Below the pieces are notes generated by a model. That model was given only the letters and a program-made list of their open reading frames with translations, did not search any database and was not told the DNA's origin. A DNA stretch of 26,354 bases. Origin: a virus. Where the stretch lies: the IMG/VR virus record IMGVR_UViG_3300028297_000015, positions 1 to 26,354 of that record; one strand, 5' to 3'. The position numbers and the translations under genes are program-made. Positions 1 through 8,753 of this stretch are shown here, piece by piece (the stretch's first letter is position 1; each line of letters begins with the position of its first letter).

Positions 1-442
1 TGGCTATGCTAATCTCAGAGGCGTTAACACTAGCGCTATATGTAGCGGTATCATTAGTTTCAACAGATAAAGTTCTTCCAGGACTTGTAGTCCCGATACC
101 TACGTGGCCGCCAGCTTTAAATGTCAACCTTGTCGCAGTTCCTTCTTTTATGCTAAAATCACCACCTGACTCGTGAAGGTATCTCCAAAAATTACCACTG
201 CCATTTTTGAAATACAGTGAAGGCGAAGCACCTGCTGAACCAGAGGTATTCTCTAAATACAAAGAGTTTGTTAAAGGGTAGCTTGACCCAGCTGAAAGCG
301 GTAAAAAGGGTCCACCTGTAATTGCAGTGCCATCAGCCCAGTCAATACCTGTAGCTGTTGATATTAAGACCTGACCGCTAACACCTGTGTTACCATTGCT
401 GTCTATTAAGTAATCTGCTGAATATGTTTTTCCTAATCCCAT
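1..442 (-). CDS. tail fibre / receptor-binding protein, 3' part outside window
   Basis: The ATG (442-440) follows directly on the TAA stop of the giant fibre gene, so the two are co-transcribed and probably translationally coupled. The visible 147 residues begin MGLGKTYSADYLIDSNGNTG and contain near residue 118 the motif VGIGTTSPGRTLSV, the same repeat found ten times in the neighbouring fibre. Such motifs mark elongated trimeric phage fibres and other surface-exposed virion proteins. The N-terminus differs from the MAIKxLNS start of the two upstream fibre genes, so it may attach to another fibre instead of to the baseplate. The reading frame runs open off the left edge; total length and any C-terminal chaperone or receptor-binding domain cannot be seen. 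Confidence 0.75.
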   Translation of the reverse strand, partial: MGLGKTYSADYLIDSNGNTGVSGQVLISTATGIDWADGTAITGGPFLPLSAGSSYPLTNSLYLENTSGSAGASPSLYFKNGSGNFWRYLHESGGDFSIKEGTATRLTFKAGGHVGIGTTSPGRTLSVETNDTATYSASVNASEISIA

Positions 443-3400
443 TTAGTATGTATTTCTTACTATGTTAACCCATTCGTATGTTGACGCGCCTGTTTGCATA
501 CACATGTCTGCGTAGCTTGCGTCTTCTGCTGTTACTTCTATTGCTGATACATTGTCTATATCAAAATCAAAATTTGCATAACTCCCGTCCCTTTTAATTC
601 TTAAGACTGCACTGCCAACTGCACCCGTATAAATTGAGTACGAACCGACACCTTGCGAAATGTTTACCGAGTAAACATCGGTACCCGCTAAAATTTGTAT
701 TCTACCTGCAACATATCTTTTCACATCTAAAGTAATTAGATATTTTTTAGTAGCGGTTAAAGCATCTTGTTGTAAATAACTATTTGTATTAGAGCCGCCA
801 TCATCAAAAGTTGCAACACCGCTAGCTATAGCAACATCACCTACTTTAGTCCAATTACTATCGGCAGCAAAATCTCCGTTCGTTATAATATTTGTGCCAT
901 TAACCTCTACATACTCCGTATCAGTTCTGTAGCGCATTGTACCTACTTTATCTGCTGAGGCGGCAGCTGTGTCATTAGACATCTGAATACCGCCCGCAAC
1001 GTGTAGCATTGACTTAGGGACAGTTGTTCCTATGCCAACTTTACTTGTGTAATCAAAATGAGCAATAATTCCACCACCATCACCTAATATTTGTACATTG
1101 TCATCACCTTTAATTTTTAAGTTTAAACCGTCAGAGAAAACATATGATTGAGCACCTGTTCCTGAAGATGCAGATGAATCTCTAAACCAAATTCTTTTTC
1201 CATCAGCTTGTGTTATATCCCCTGCAAAATTTGTGTTTGCCCCAATTTGAGTTGAATTTAGTACTCCTCCAGCATAAAAATGGTTTTCATTATTTGCAGC
1301 GGAATACATAACAAAATCTTCATTAGCATCAAGTGATAAATACCCTTGCTGTGTGCTTGAAGTACCATCGTTGTTGTAAAAACTAAGTTTGCCGCTTCCA
1401 GCGTTTGTCTTTTTAATTCTTACTTCTGCTGTTGCATTTTCACCAACTACTATTTTAGTAAGTGCATTTATATCATCAGTAGAAGTAACTTCACTTGCAA
1501 AAGTTGCGTTATGGTTAGCGTCTATAACTATACTATTGCCAGCCACCGTAGCGACTCTACCAATAGCAAAATTAGTTCCCTCTGCTACTAAGTAACCATT
1601 TGTATCATTATCTCCTATTTGTACAAAAGCTCTGTTTGTCCTAGACATAAACTTAGCCACAGCACTTGCACCACCTTCGTGATTAACAACTAATTGTGCA
1701 GTAGCCCCAGATGTTAAAGCCCCAGCAGTAACATCCCCTGCAAAAGTTGCATCACCATCACCTTGTAGTTGTATATTAGTAGTACCTGCTGCGTTCCTTA
1801 CAACTATTGCATTATCACCATCTGTTTGTGATAAGATGCCATAGTCGGTCGTGCCGTCTTTGTCTACTTTTACACCCCAATCACTACCGTCGTTAGTTAC
1901 TAAGATACCAGCATCACCAGTACGATTACCTGTGTAGTCAACTGTTAAACCAGTGCTAGTAATATCACCTGCAAAAGTTGCGTTGCCAGCGGTTGAAATT
2001 TCCATTTTAACATTAGCCCCAGAATAAGCCGTTCCATAAGCTAATGAGTAATTGGCAGATTGATTTAAACCTGCCCACCAATAGTTACTACCTGTTGATT
2101 GATTACTGTATTTAACTGCTACTTCTTCAGCAGTGGTTGTATCGGTAGACTCTAATGTTAAATATACATCTGCAGTTTTTTGTATTGCAACATCCCCTGC
2201 AAAAGTTGCACCGCCTGCTGTATTTAAACCTACTCCTGTAGAATTAACATCTATATAATAAGCGCTGTTTGTAGCTGAATAAATAGTATTAGCATAAATA
2301 CTACCTGCAAAAGTTGCGTTACCATTATGAGCTAAAGTTAAAGCAGAGGATGCTTGTCCTGTAGCAAAGTTTATATTAGATGAGCCAGCTGTAGCCGTAT
2401 TATTTATATAGCTCCAGTTGTTATTGCTACCATCTTTATCGTTTTTAAGAGCTATCCCTTTTCCTGGTAAGTTTAATGCTGCATTAGTACCCGCATATAC
2501 ACCTGTACTGCCCACTCCTACAATACCAGAAAAAGTTGCGTCTGCACCACCAGTTTGAGAAAGTCCAGCGTCTACTGTAACTGCGCCATTAAAATAACTT
2601 GTACCGTCATTATAAAAGTCATATGACGCATGCACTCCCGCGCTTTTTACAGCAAACTTACCAGTAGCGTTGCCCGAGGCCATTGCAACATTGCCTGCAA
2701 AAGTTGCGTTTTGAGAATTATCAATAGACAATGCTACAGTGCCGTTAGCACTATTAAGATGTGTTGCTATTTCAAACGTAGGTTGCCCATTATTACCCAG
2801 CCTAGCTCCTCTTAAGGATATACCGTAATTATCAACAATAGAAGTTCCTAAAAATATAGAAGATTTGCCCGTTGTGTCTGTGGTGGCGGCTGGTTTTAAT
2901 CTTATAGCAGAAGTAGAACCAATGTTAGTTGTAATTTGGTTTTGGGCAGATGTTATTTGCCCTGCAACTGTAAGATTATTTGTTAAATCCCAAGTGTCAT
3001 CTGCATCATCAAATATTAAACTTGCTTGTGTAACACCATCGCCTCTGTATACACTTATACCAGATGTAGCTGCTGTCGCAGTATCTGGTGTTCCCTGTGT
3101 GGTATTAAGCTGTAGTATATTATCTTCTACCTCTACAGTCTGAGTGTTTAATGTAGTGGTTGTACCATTAACAATTAGGTTGCCAGACGCAGTTATATTC
3201 CTTACGCTTAAATCTCCACTTGCTGTTATATCGTTGCTTGCGACTAAATTTCCCGTTACAGTAACACCTGTGCTTGTGGTTTCAAACTTTTTAGAGTTGT
3301 TATAAAATAATTCTACATTACCACCGTTGTTTGTATTAATGGTTTGACCGCTACCATCTGCATTCTGTAAGCGTAAATTGTTTGCTCTTATATAAAGGTC

Positions 3401-6400
3401 TCCAGTTCCTACTTCTCTTATATAACTATTACTTCCATCGTGGTAGATTTGAAGGTCTTCTCCAGTTCCAAAAAGCAATCTACTGCTGTCAGGAAATTTA
3501 GTATAAAGATTTGTTCCATCCGCTGAACCACCATCTAAATAAAAATATGTAGTAGTACCACCAGAACCATCATCACTTTTAAATACTATGTCCTTATCGT
3601 TAGCGTTATTTTGTATGATTAAGTCGCCAGTATCATTAGATATTGAAGTATTAGTACCATCATGGAAAAATCCTGCGTCACCATTAGAACCTACTTGTAA
3701 TGCTACACTATCATCAGCTCTGAAATTTCTTGATACTCTAGTTATAGCACCACTACCATCTAAATAAAAATATGTAGCATACCCACCAGAACCATCATCT
3801 GTTCTAAATACTATATCTTTATCATCTGCTTTATTGGTAAAATATAAATCACCAGTACTATTTTCAATAACAGAATCTGTAGCGTTGTGGTAGATTTGAA
3901 GGTCGTTCCCGTTACCGAATAAAGATTTAGTATTATCGGTGTGTTCCACGTTAGCGGTGGCAACAGAAACACCGTCTGTAACCCAGCCACCCGTTATGGT
4001 AACGCCCGTGCTTGTGGTTTCAAACTTTTTAGAGCCACCATAATATAACTCTACGCTGTTAGATTGATTCATGTTGACTAATAAATTGTCAACTGCATCT
4101 TTAAAAATTATATCATTACCGCCCTTAATAATTAAATCGCCAGTTCCCGTATCATTTATATAACTGTTAGAACCATCATGGTAGATTTTAAGGTCATTAC
4201 CACTACCTATTCTTAATTCTACGTTATCAGATAACTTAACGTTTTTAGAAAATAAATTCGCTTCATTAGCGCCATCCAATTTAAAATATGTAGCAATTCC
4301 ACCGCTACCGTCATCACCCCAAAATATAATATCTTTATCGTCAGCATAGTTTACAATATTTAAATTACCTGTTTGATTTTCTATAAAACTATCTGTTGCA
4401 TTATGTTTTAGAGTTAAATCATTTCCTGTTCCTATTTTTAAAATTTTATCATCTACTAAACTTACATCCCCTGCAAAAGTTGAATTACCACTCTCAATAG
4501 ATATAGCGGCAGTTGAACCGTTACCGTCTGCGTAAATACTAGTTACTGTACCATTATCATGGAAAGCACCTCTAAAAGTACCCGATGTATTATGTAAATA
4601 ATAACCACCACCAGCAGTATCTAATCTAACTTGGCTACCAGCTACGTGTAGTTTTTGAGTAGGACTAGTAGTCCCGATACCTACGTTGCCCCCGTTTAGA
4701 TAAGAGTTTCCGTTAGTGTTTAATTTAACTTTATTATTATTGCTTGTATCGTATCCTAGATACTGAGCGTCTCCATTACTAGTGTTATATAGTATATGTA
4801 ATCTGTTTGCATCATTTCCTACATTAGCCTTCCCTACTATAACACCTTGACCAGCACTTGTAAAAAACGCATGTTGCGCTTGCCAAGTATTCTGCGCTTG
4901 AGTTCCATAACCACTAATAAAAACGTCCCTGTTTGAGGTGGAATAAACTTGAAGATTAGCCCCAGGACTAGTAGTACCGATACCTAGCTTTCCGTCAGAC
5001 TTCATAGTTATTTTAGTGCTGGCTCCATAGCCAAACGCTAAATCTGTTGTACCATAAGCAGATATATTAAAATAATCACCACCTGCAAAGTCTCCGTTTG
5101 ACCCATCTAACCAAATAGTTGCACCATCACTATACTCATTAAATGCAATAGCGGAGCTTCCGTCTTTTACTCTAAAATCACCACTTACATCTAGTTTGTA
5201 ACCAGGAGCAGTAGTACCAATACCAACGTTGCCTGTAGAACGCTGAAGTGTTAAAGTATTGTAGTAAGACCCTGCACCTCCATACTCTCTGTCAATCGCA
5301 AGATTATCACCAGTATCAGTACTTCTAAATACCCAGCTTACATTACCAGCATCGCCTTCAATAGCAAAAAGACCTGCCCCAGCTGTGTCGCTAGATGTTC
5401 CTATAATGTGTAGTTTCTTTTCAGGAGCAGTAGTGCCGATACCAACGTTGCCATCTTTGGTAATACGCATTCTTTCTGTATTACCGCCTTCGCTAACGCC
5501 AAACCAAATATATGGAGTACTGCCAGTACCGCCTTTCGCAATTAGTCCAGTGCTTCTGTTGTCCCCGTGAAGCAGTAAACCGTTTTGATAAGCAGCTCCC
5601 TGCTGATACTGAAGCCCTACAAATCTATCGTTACCCCAAGTTGTAACAATATCTCCATCAACATCAAGTTTTTCTCTTGGACTCGTAGTCCCGATACCTA
5701 CGTTGCCAGCTGCTGTTACTATCATTCTTGTTACAGAACCAATGCCAGCGCCACCACCTGTTCCTCCCGATAATTTAAGTAGATACTTATCAGATGCGTT
5801 TTCTGTAGAATCTACAGCTATACCATATCCGCCACCGTGAGACATATAAACATTTACATCCTCGTCAGCTGTGGCATTCTGGAAAGAATAACCCCACCCT
5901 GACTCTGCGGACAATCCGTGAATGTGATAGGCTGGATTAGTTGTTCCAATGCCCACTCTTCCAGCAGAGGTAATACGCATACGTTCAGTACCTCCGTTTG
6001 TTCGGAAATACAAATGCTTATCAGTACTTGCGTAAATATCAGCTAATGCTGTTCCTTCAGAATAAAACTCAAGAGAAGCTCCGTGTCCGCTAGCAAATGT
6101 TTGACCTTCTATTCGTACTTCACCCCATCCATTATTTCCCTTTACGTGAAGCTCTCTTGCTGGACTAGTAGTTCCAATACCAACCTGTCCACTGTCTTGT
6201 ATTGTCAGTAATGCGTGACTTAGTTGGGCAACATCTGGGTTAAAAGTTGTGTCTGGTTTATTAGCTACAATCCATTTATTACTGCTTACATTATACGGCA
6301 CACCAGTAAACCAAGACTCATTTGCTTCTGTGTTGTAGTGGTATAAACCTTGACCCCGAGAAACCGCTTGTCCTGCTTGTAGTAAGATTGAGCCAGGTGC

Positions 6401-6790
6401 ATATCCTGTTGCAGTGGTATGACTAAACTTGGCAACATAATCATTAGTAGTACTAGCAACGTGTAAGCTAGCTCCAGGACTCGTAGTTCCAATACCAACG
6501 TTGCTCTCTAGTATATATGAGCTATTTCCAGCTGCGGATAACCTAACTTTATTTACACCAGAATTAGCCCTTAAAACTAAGCTTCCGTGACTACTTTCTT
6601 GCCCTATTGCAACTACGTTAACGGTATTCCCTGAGTGCGTTAATGTAATCTGGTCAGCTGTGCTGCCTGTAGATTTTACATTAAGTCTAGCCCCAGGACT
6701 AGTAGTACCTATTCCTACTCTATCATTTGCTGCATCTACATATAGAACACCAGAGTCTGCATTTACACTATTGAGAAACTTTATTGCCAT
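443..6790 (-). CDS. giant repetitive tail fibre protein (2115 aa)
   Basis: A very long fibre protein, expected at the virion tip and involved in host-surface contact. The N-terminus MAIKFLNSVN matches that of the upstream 379-aa protein (MAIKYLNSIN), suggesting a common anchor. Three repeat classes follow in order: nine VGIGTTSPxxxLHV-type motifs in about the first third; then five copies of a unit like LxIYHDGSNSYI...TGDLxI, several with a DKDIxFxxDDGSGG segment (about residues 790-1130); then about nine NATFAGDV-type motifs (about 1300-1850). A tenth GIGTT motif lies near the end. The last ~150 residues (from NGDFAADSNWTKVG) look like a carbohydrate-binding-module-type beta sandwich. I see no S74 autoprotease at the C-terminus. 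A TAnnTTTG box lies 18 nt before the ATG. Confidence 0.85.
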   Translation of the reverse strand: MAIKFLNSVNADSGVLYVDAANDRVGIGTTSPGARLNVKSTGSTADQITLTHSGNTVNVVAIGQESSHGSLVLRANSGVNKVRLSAAGNSSYILESNVGIGTTSPGASLHVASTTNDYVAKFSHTTATGYAPGSILLQAGQAVSRGQGLYHYNTEANESWFTGVPYNVSSNKWIVANKPDTTFNPDVAQLSHALLTIQDSGQVGIGTTSPARELHVKGNNGWGEVRIEGQTFASGHGASLEFYSEGTALADIYASTDKHLYFRTNGGTERMRITSAGRVGIGTTNPAYHIHGLSAESGWGYSFQNATADEDVNVYMSHGGGYGIAVDSTENASDKYLLKLSGGTGGGAGIGSVTRMIVTAAGNVGIGTTSPREKLDVDGDIVTTWGNDRFVGLQYQQGAAYQNGLLLHGDNRSTGLIAKGGTGSTPYIWFGVSEGGNTERMRITKDGNVGIGTTAPEKKLHIIGTSSDTAGAGLFAIEGDAGNVSWVFRSTDTGDNLAIDREYGGAGSYYNTLTLQRSTGNVGIGTTAPGYKLDVSGDFRVKDGSSAIAFNEYSDGATIWLDGSNGDFAGGDYFNISAYGTTDLAFGYGASTKITMKSDGKLGIGTTSPGANLQVYSTSNRDVFISGYGTQAQNTWQAQHAFFTSAGQGVIVGKANVGNDANRLHILYNTSNGDAQYLGYDTSNNNKVKLNTNGNSYLNGGNVGIGTTSPTQKLHVAGSQVRLDTAGGGYYLHNTSGTFRGAFHDNGTVTSIYADGNGSTAAISIESGNSTFAGDVSLVDDKILKIGTGNDLTLKHNATDSFIENQTGNLNIVNYADDKDIIFWGDDGSGGIATYFKLDGANEANLFSKNVKLSDNVELRIGSGNDLKIYHDGSNSYINDTGTGDLIIKGGNDIIFKDAVDNLLVNMNQSNSVELYYGGSKKFETTSTGVTITGGWVTDGVSVATANVEHTDNTKSLFGNGNDLQIYHNATDSVIENSTGDLYFTNKADDKDIVFRTDDGSGGYATYFYLDGSGAITRVSRNFRADDSVALQVGSNGDAGFFHDGTNTSISNDTGDLIIQNNANDKDIVFKSDDGSGGTTTYFYLDGGSADGTNLYTKFPDSSRLLFGTGEDLQIYHDGSNSYIREVGTGDLYIRANNLRLQNADGSGQTINTNNGGNVELFYNNSKKFETTSTGVTVTGNLVASNDITASGDLSVRNITASGNLIVNGTTTTLNTQTVEVEDNILQLNTTQGTPDTATAATSGISVYRGDGVTQASLIFDDADDTWDLTNNLTVAGQITSAQNQITTNIGSTSAIRLKPAATTDTTGKSSIFLGTSIVDNYGISLRGARLGNNGQPTFEIATHLNSANGTVALSIDNSQNATFAGNVAMASGNATGKFAVKSAGVHASYDFYNDGTSYFNGAVTVDAGLSQTGGADATFSGIVGVGSTGVYAGTNAALNLPGKGIALKNDKDGSNNNWSYINNTATAGSSNINFATGQASSALTLAHNGNATFAGSIYANTIYSATNSAYYIDVNSTGVGLNTAGGATFAGDVAIQKTADVYLTLESTDTTTAEEVAVKYSNQSTGSNYWWAGLNQSANYSLAYGTAYSGANVKMEISTAGNATFAGDITSTGLTVDYTGNRTGDAGILVTNDGSDWGVKVDKDGTTDYGILSQTDGDNAIVVRNAAGTTNIQLQGDGDATFAGDVTAGALTSGATAQLVVNHEGGASAVAKFMSRTNRAFVQIGDNDTNGYLVAEGTNFAIGRVATVAGNSIVIDANHNATFASEVTSTDDINALTKIVVGENATAEVRIKKTNAGSGKLSFYNNDGTSSTQQGYLSLDANEDFVMYSAANNENHFYAGGVLNSTQIGANTNFAGDITQADGKRIWFRDSSASSGTGAQSYVFSDGLNLKIKGDDNVQILGDGGGIIAHFDYTSKVGIGTTVPKSMLHVAGGIQMSNDTAAASADKVGTMRYRTDTEYVEVNGTNIITNGDFAADSNWTKVGDVAIASGVATFDDGGSNTNSYLQQDALTATKKYLITLDVKRYVAGRIQILAGTDVYSVNISQGVGSYSIYTGAVGSAVLRIKRDGSYANFDFDIDNVSAIEVTAEDASYADMCMQTGASTYEWVNIVRNTY

Positions 6791-6807
6791 AATATTAACT
6801 TGTCTTG

Positions 6808-6815
6808 CAAAGATA
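6808..6815 (-). promoter_or_regulatory. Bacteroidota -7 promoter box before the giant fibre
   Basis: On the minus strand this reads TATCTTTG, a full match to TAnnTTTG, 18 nt upstream of the fibre ATG and just after the terminator of the preceding gene. No convincing TTG/TTTG box is seen at the usual distance upstream, so it rests on the -7 element and context. Confidence 0.45.
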
Positions 6816-6856
6816 AAAAATAAAGGGGTAGCGACTTTGCGCCACCACCCCTCTTT
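6811..6856 (-). terminator. intrinsic terminator after the 379-aa fibre gene
   Basis: Read on the minus strand, GGGGT (pairing with ACCCC, 6824-6852 overall) plus an inner GCG/CGC stem forms a GC-rich hairpin followed by a T-rich tract (TTTATTTTTTATC). It lies between the stop at 6877 and the next gene, where the virion operon would be expected to end or attenuate before the giant fibre. Confidence 0.65.
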
Positions 6857-6876
6857 AAATAATTATTTATTACTGA

Positions 6877-8016
6877 TTATGCGACACTTGTCACTAATAC
6901 TCTGTAAGCATTAGAAGCAGGTGCGGAAGCAAAAACTAAAGTAACAGTATTTGTGTTAGTGCGCTCTACGTCTGTGAAAACTGTAGCACCGCTACTCTTT
7001 TCGTAAACCTGTACAATTACATCTAATGTCCCTAAGCTGTGAGTAATAGCGTAAGAGGTAGCACTTGCGTCACCAACATCACCCGCAAAGTTCTTAGCAT
7101 CGTAGTGTGCTTCAACGCCTGCTGCGGTAACCGCACGAACCGTATCTGTACCTGTAACAACCTCAGCTGTAGTAGCTAACTCAACAGCACCTTTCACCGT
7201 TGCTGAAGCGTCAGCAATAGATATAGCAAGTGCATTACTACTAGCGTCAGTAGTAATTGTAGTTCCGTCACCTTGAATAGTTAGGTAAGCAGTCTGTCCA
7301 ATACTCTCAAGACCTGAGTTACCTGCAAATTGTAATACACCCAGTGCTGTAGAAATGTCCAACTTCTTAACCTCGCCAGAAGTATGAAGAAGGATCTCAG
7401 AAGTTCCTGATGTAGTACCAAAGTCAGCAAGGCTACCGATATGTAGTTTCTGATTTACTGTACTCCAGTAGTCAGCACTCTCATCCCAAATGAAGCTTAC
7501 GTTGGCAGCTGTACCACGCTCAACCTCAATACCCGAATCCTGTGAAGGAGCAGCATCACCAGCTAAATTACTATTCAGTAGAATAATATTATCGGCTAAG
7601 TTGATGGTTTCGGTATTTACAGTTGTGGTCGTACCTGTAACTGTAAGGTTAGCAGTGATAGTTACTGTAGTGCCATCATCTAGAATACTAGAGTCTACAA
7701 ACTGACCGTTAGTATCGTCCCACTTCTGTAGTGTGTTAGCAGTGAAGTTCGCATTGTTTTTTAATGCTACCGATACAGCTCCGTAAGTACCACCACCAGA
7801 TAAACCAGTAGAAGCGGTTACAGCTGTAATGTCTCCCTTCATACTCTGCCATACAGGTCCAGTCTCGTTAATACAAACGTAGACTTCTGTAGAAGAGGTG
7901 TTGTAATAAATCTGACCCAGTTTAGGGCTAGAAGGTGCAGAAGCGAGGTTGTGAACGACTACGTTCTGAATCTCATTCTGACTGAGGTTTATACTATTTA
8001 GGTACTTTATTGCCAT
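6877..8016 (-). CDS. tail fibre / receptor-binding protein (379 aa)
   Basis: The N-terminus MAIKYLNSINLSQNEIQN followed by LGQIYYNTSSTEVYVC is a common start for phage fibre proteins, and the first ten residues are shared with the giant fibre next door. The middle is a beta-rich shaft with a segment TVTGTTTTVNTETINLADNI that recurs in the giant fibre as NGTTTTLNTQTVEVEDNI. The C-terminal ~65 residues (SYAITHSLGTLDVIVQVYEK to YRVLVTSV) are the same kind of small beta domain as the C-terminus of the 108-aa protein upstream. The ATG lies 2 nt after the previous stop, so these genes form one operon. A terminator hairpin follows. Function in adsorption is inferred from these motifs and position. 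Confidence 0.8.
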   Translation of the reverse strand: MAIKYLNSINLSQNEIQNVVVHNLASAPSSPKLGQIYYNTSSTEVYVCINETGPVWQSMKGDITAVTASTGLSGGGTYGAVSVALKNNANFTANTLQKWDDTNGQFVDSSILDDGTTVTITANLTVTGTTTTVNTETINLADNIILLNSNLAGDAAPSQDSGIEVERGTAANVSFIWDESADYWSTVNQKLHIGSLADFGTTSGTSEILLHTSGEVKKLDISTALGVLQFAGNSGLESIGQTAYLTIQGDGTTITTDASSNALAISIADASATVKGAVELATTAEVVTGTDTVRAVTAAGVEAHYDAKNFAGDVGDASATSYAITHSLGTLDVIVQVYEKSSGATVFTDVERTNTNTVTLVFASAPASNAYRVLVTSVA

Positions 8017-8018
8017 AG

Positions 8019-8345
8019 CTAGTTAAAATATGCTTTTCCAGAAAATGCTCCTGAAAAGGTTAGGGTTACTGTGTTATCATCTATATATCGTATATCTCCA
8101 TACACTACGTCTTCTGCTGAGTCTACTACTACTGCTGCGGGTCGCTTACCTAAGTTATGCGACACTGTCCACGTTGCTGACGGAGAACCTTGTGTATGCA
8201 CATAGTTCTTATCGCCACCACCCTTAAGACCGCGAACCTCAAGTTGATTCTCTACAGGTTGCTTTATAACCGTGCTTTTATTATACCCACTCTGTTGAAT
8301 AGATACGCTAATAGCCTCATTATTCTTTACGGTTATATTACTCAC
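8019..8345 (-). CDS. small tail fibre/tip protein (108 aa), GTG start
   Basis: Residues about 50-108 (YVHTQGSPSATWTVSHNLGK, then RPAAVVVDS, YIDDNTVTLTFSGAFSGKAY) match a small beta domain frequently found at the ends of phage fibre or baseplate proteins. The start is GTG at 8345, overlapping the end of the upstream gene by 8 nt; no in-frame ATG gives a sensible N-terminus, so translational coupling is likely. It lies between a baseplate-type protein and a fibre, which fits a role as adaptor or tip protein. It could also be a detached fibre C-terminal domain. Confidence 0.7.
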   Translation of the reverse strand: MSNITVKNNEAISVSIQQSGYNKSTVIKQPVENQLEVRGLKGGGDKNYVHTQGSPSATWTVSHNLGKRPAAVVVDSAEDVVYGDIRYIDDNTVTLTFSGAFSGKAYFN

Positions 8346-8721
8346 TTACGTCTTCGTTTATTTTAAAGATTCCATACATCCATGTGGTTACCACAGCCCC
8401 TTGCGAGGACTGTAAGTCATACACATATAAACCACCCTCAACCGCTTTCATGACAGCTGCTGAGGCTGTAATAGTTAGCAATCCGTTGTTGTTGCCTGCA
8501 AATCCAAAAGAATTGGCGCTATTATCATTAGAATCACCATCAAGCAAAGATGCTGATGAAGTGTCAGACTCACGAACCTGCATCATCCAGTGATATCCTG
8601 AAGACAAGTCAATAGCTACGCCATCTTCATCTTTAAAAGTAAGCTCTAAAGTAAACGTGTCACCACGTCTAGTAGTAACATCTACTCTGTTTGCTATGTC
8701 TAAGTTTATGCTAGTTGCCAT
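8338..8721 (-). CDS. BppU-like baseplate/fibre-attachment protein (127 aa)
   Basis: The start ATSINLDIANRVDVTTRRGD followed by TFTLELTFKDEDGVAIDLSS resembles the N-terminal beta domain of BppU-type baseplate upper proteins and related fibre attachment domains (RGDTFxLxLTFKD...G.aiDLSg). The middle has WMMQVRES and the end WMYGIFKINEDVSE, consistent with an all-beta fold of the family's usual length for a stand-alone domain. It follows the portal and precedes the fibre genes, so an adaptor between tail and fibres is the natural reading. A promoter-like TTTG-N16-TACCTTTG precedes it. Confidence 0.6.
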   Translation of the reverse strand: MATSINLDIANRVDVTTRRGDTFTLELTFKDEDGVAIDLSSGYHWMMQVRESDTSSASLLDGDSNDNSANSFGFAGNNNGLLTITASAAVMKAVEGGLYVYDLQSSQGAVVTTWMYGIFKINEDVSE

Positions 8722-8725
8722 ATTA

Positions 8726-8753
8726 CAAAGGTACTAATTTACTGGTTATCAAA
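8726..8753 (-). promoter_or_regulatory. promoter at the portal/baseplate junction
   Basis: Minus strand: TTTG (8753-8750), 16 nt, TACCTTTG (8733-8726), then ATG at 8721. Both boxes match the Bacteroidota consensus, with a spacer slightly shorter than the usual 17-23 nt. The predicted start site would be almost at the ATG, giving a leaderless or nearly leaderless mRNA. Confidence 0.45.

Noticed and set aside
443-6790. Diversity-generating retroelement acting on the fibre
   Set aside because: No reverse transcriptase or template repeat is visible in the window, and the repeats are ordinary fibre motifs; it cannot be excluded outside the window.
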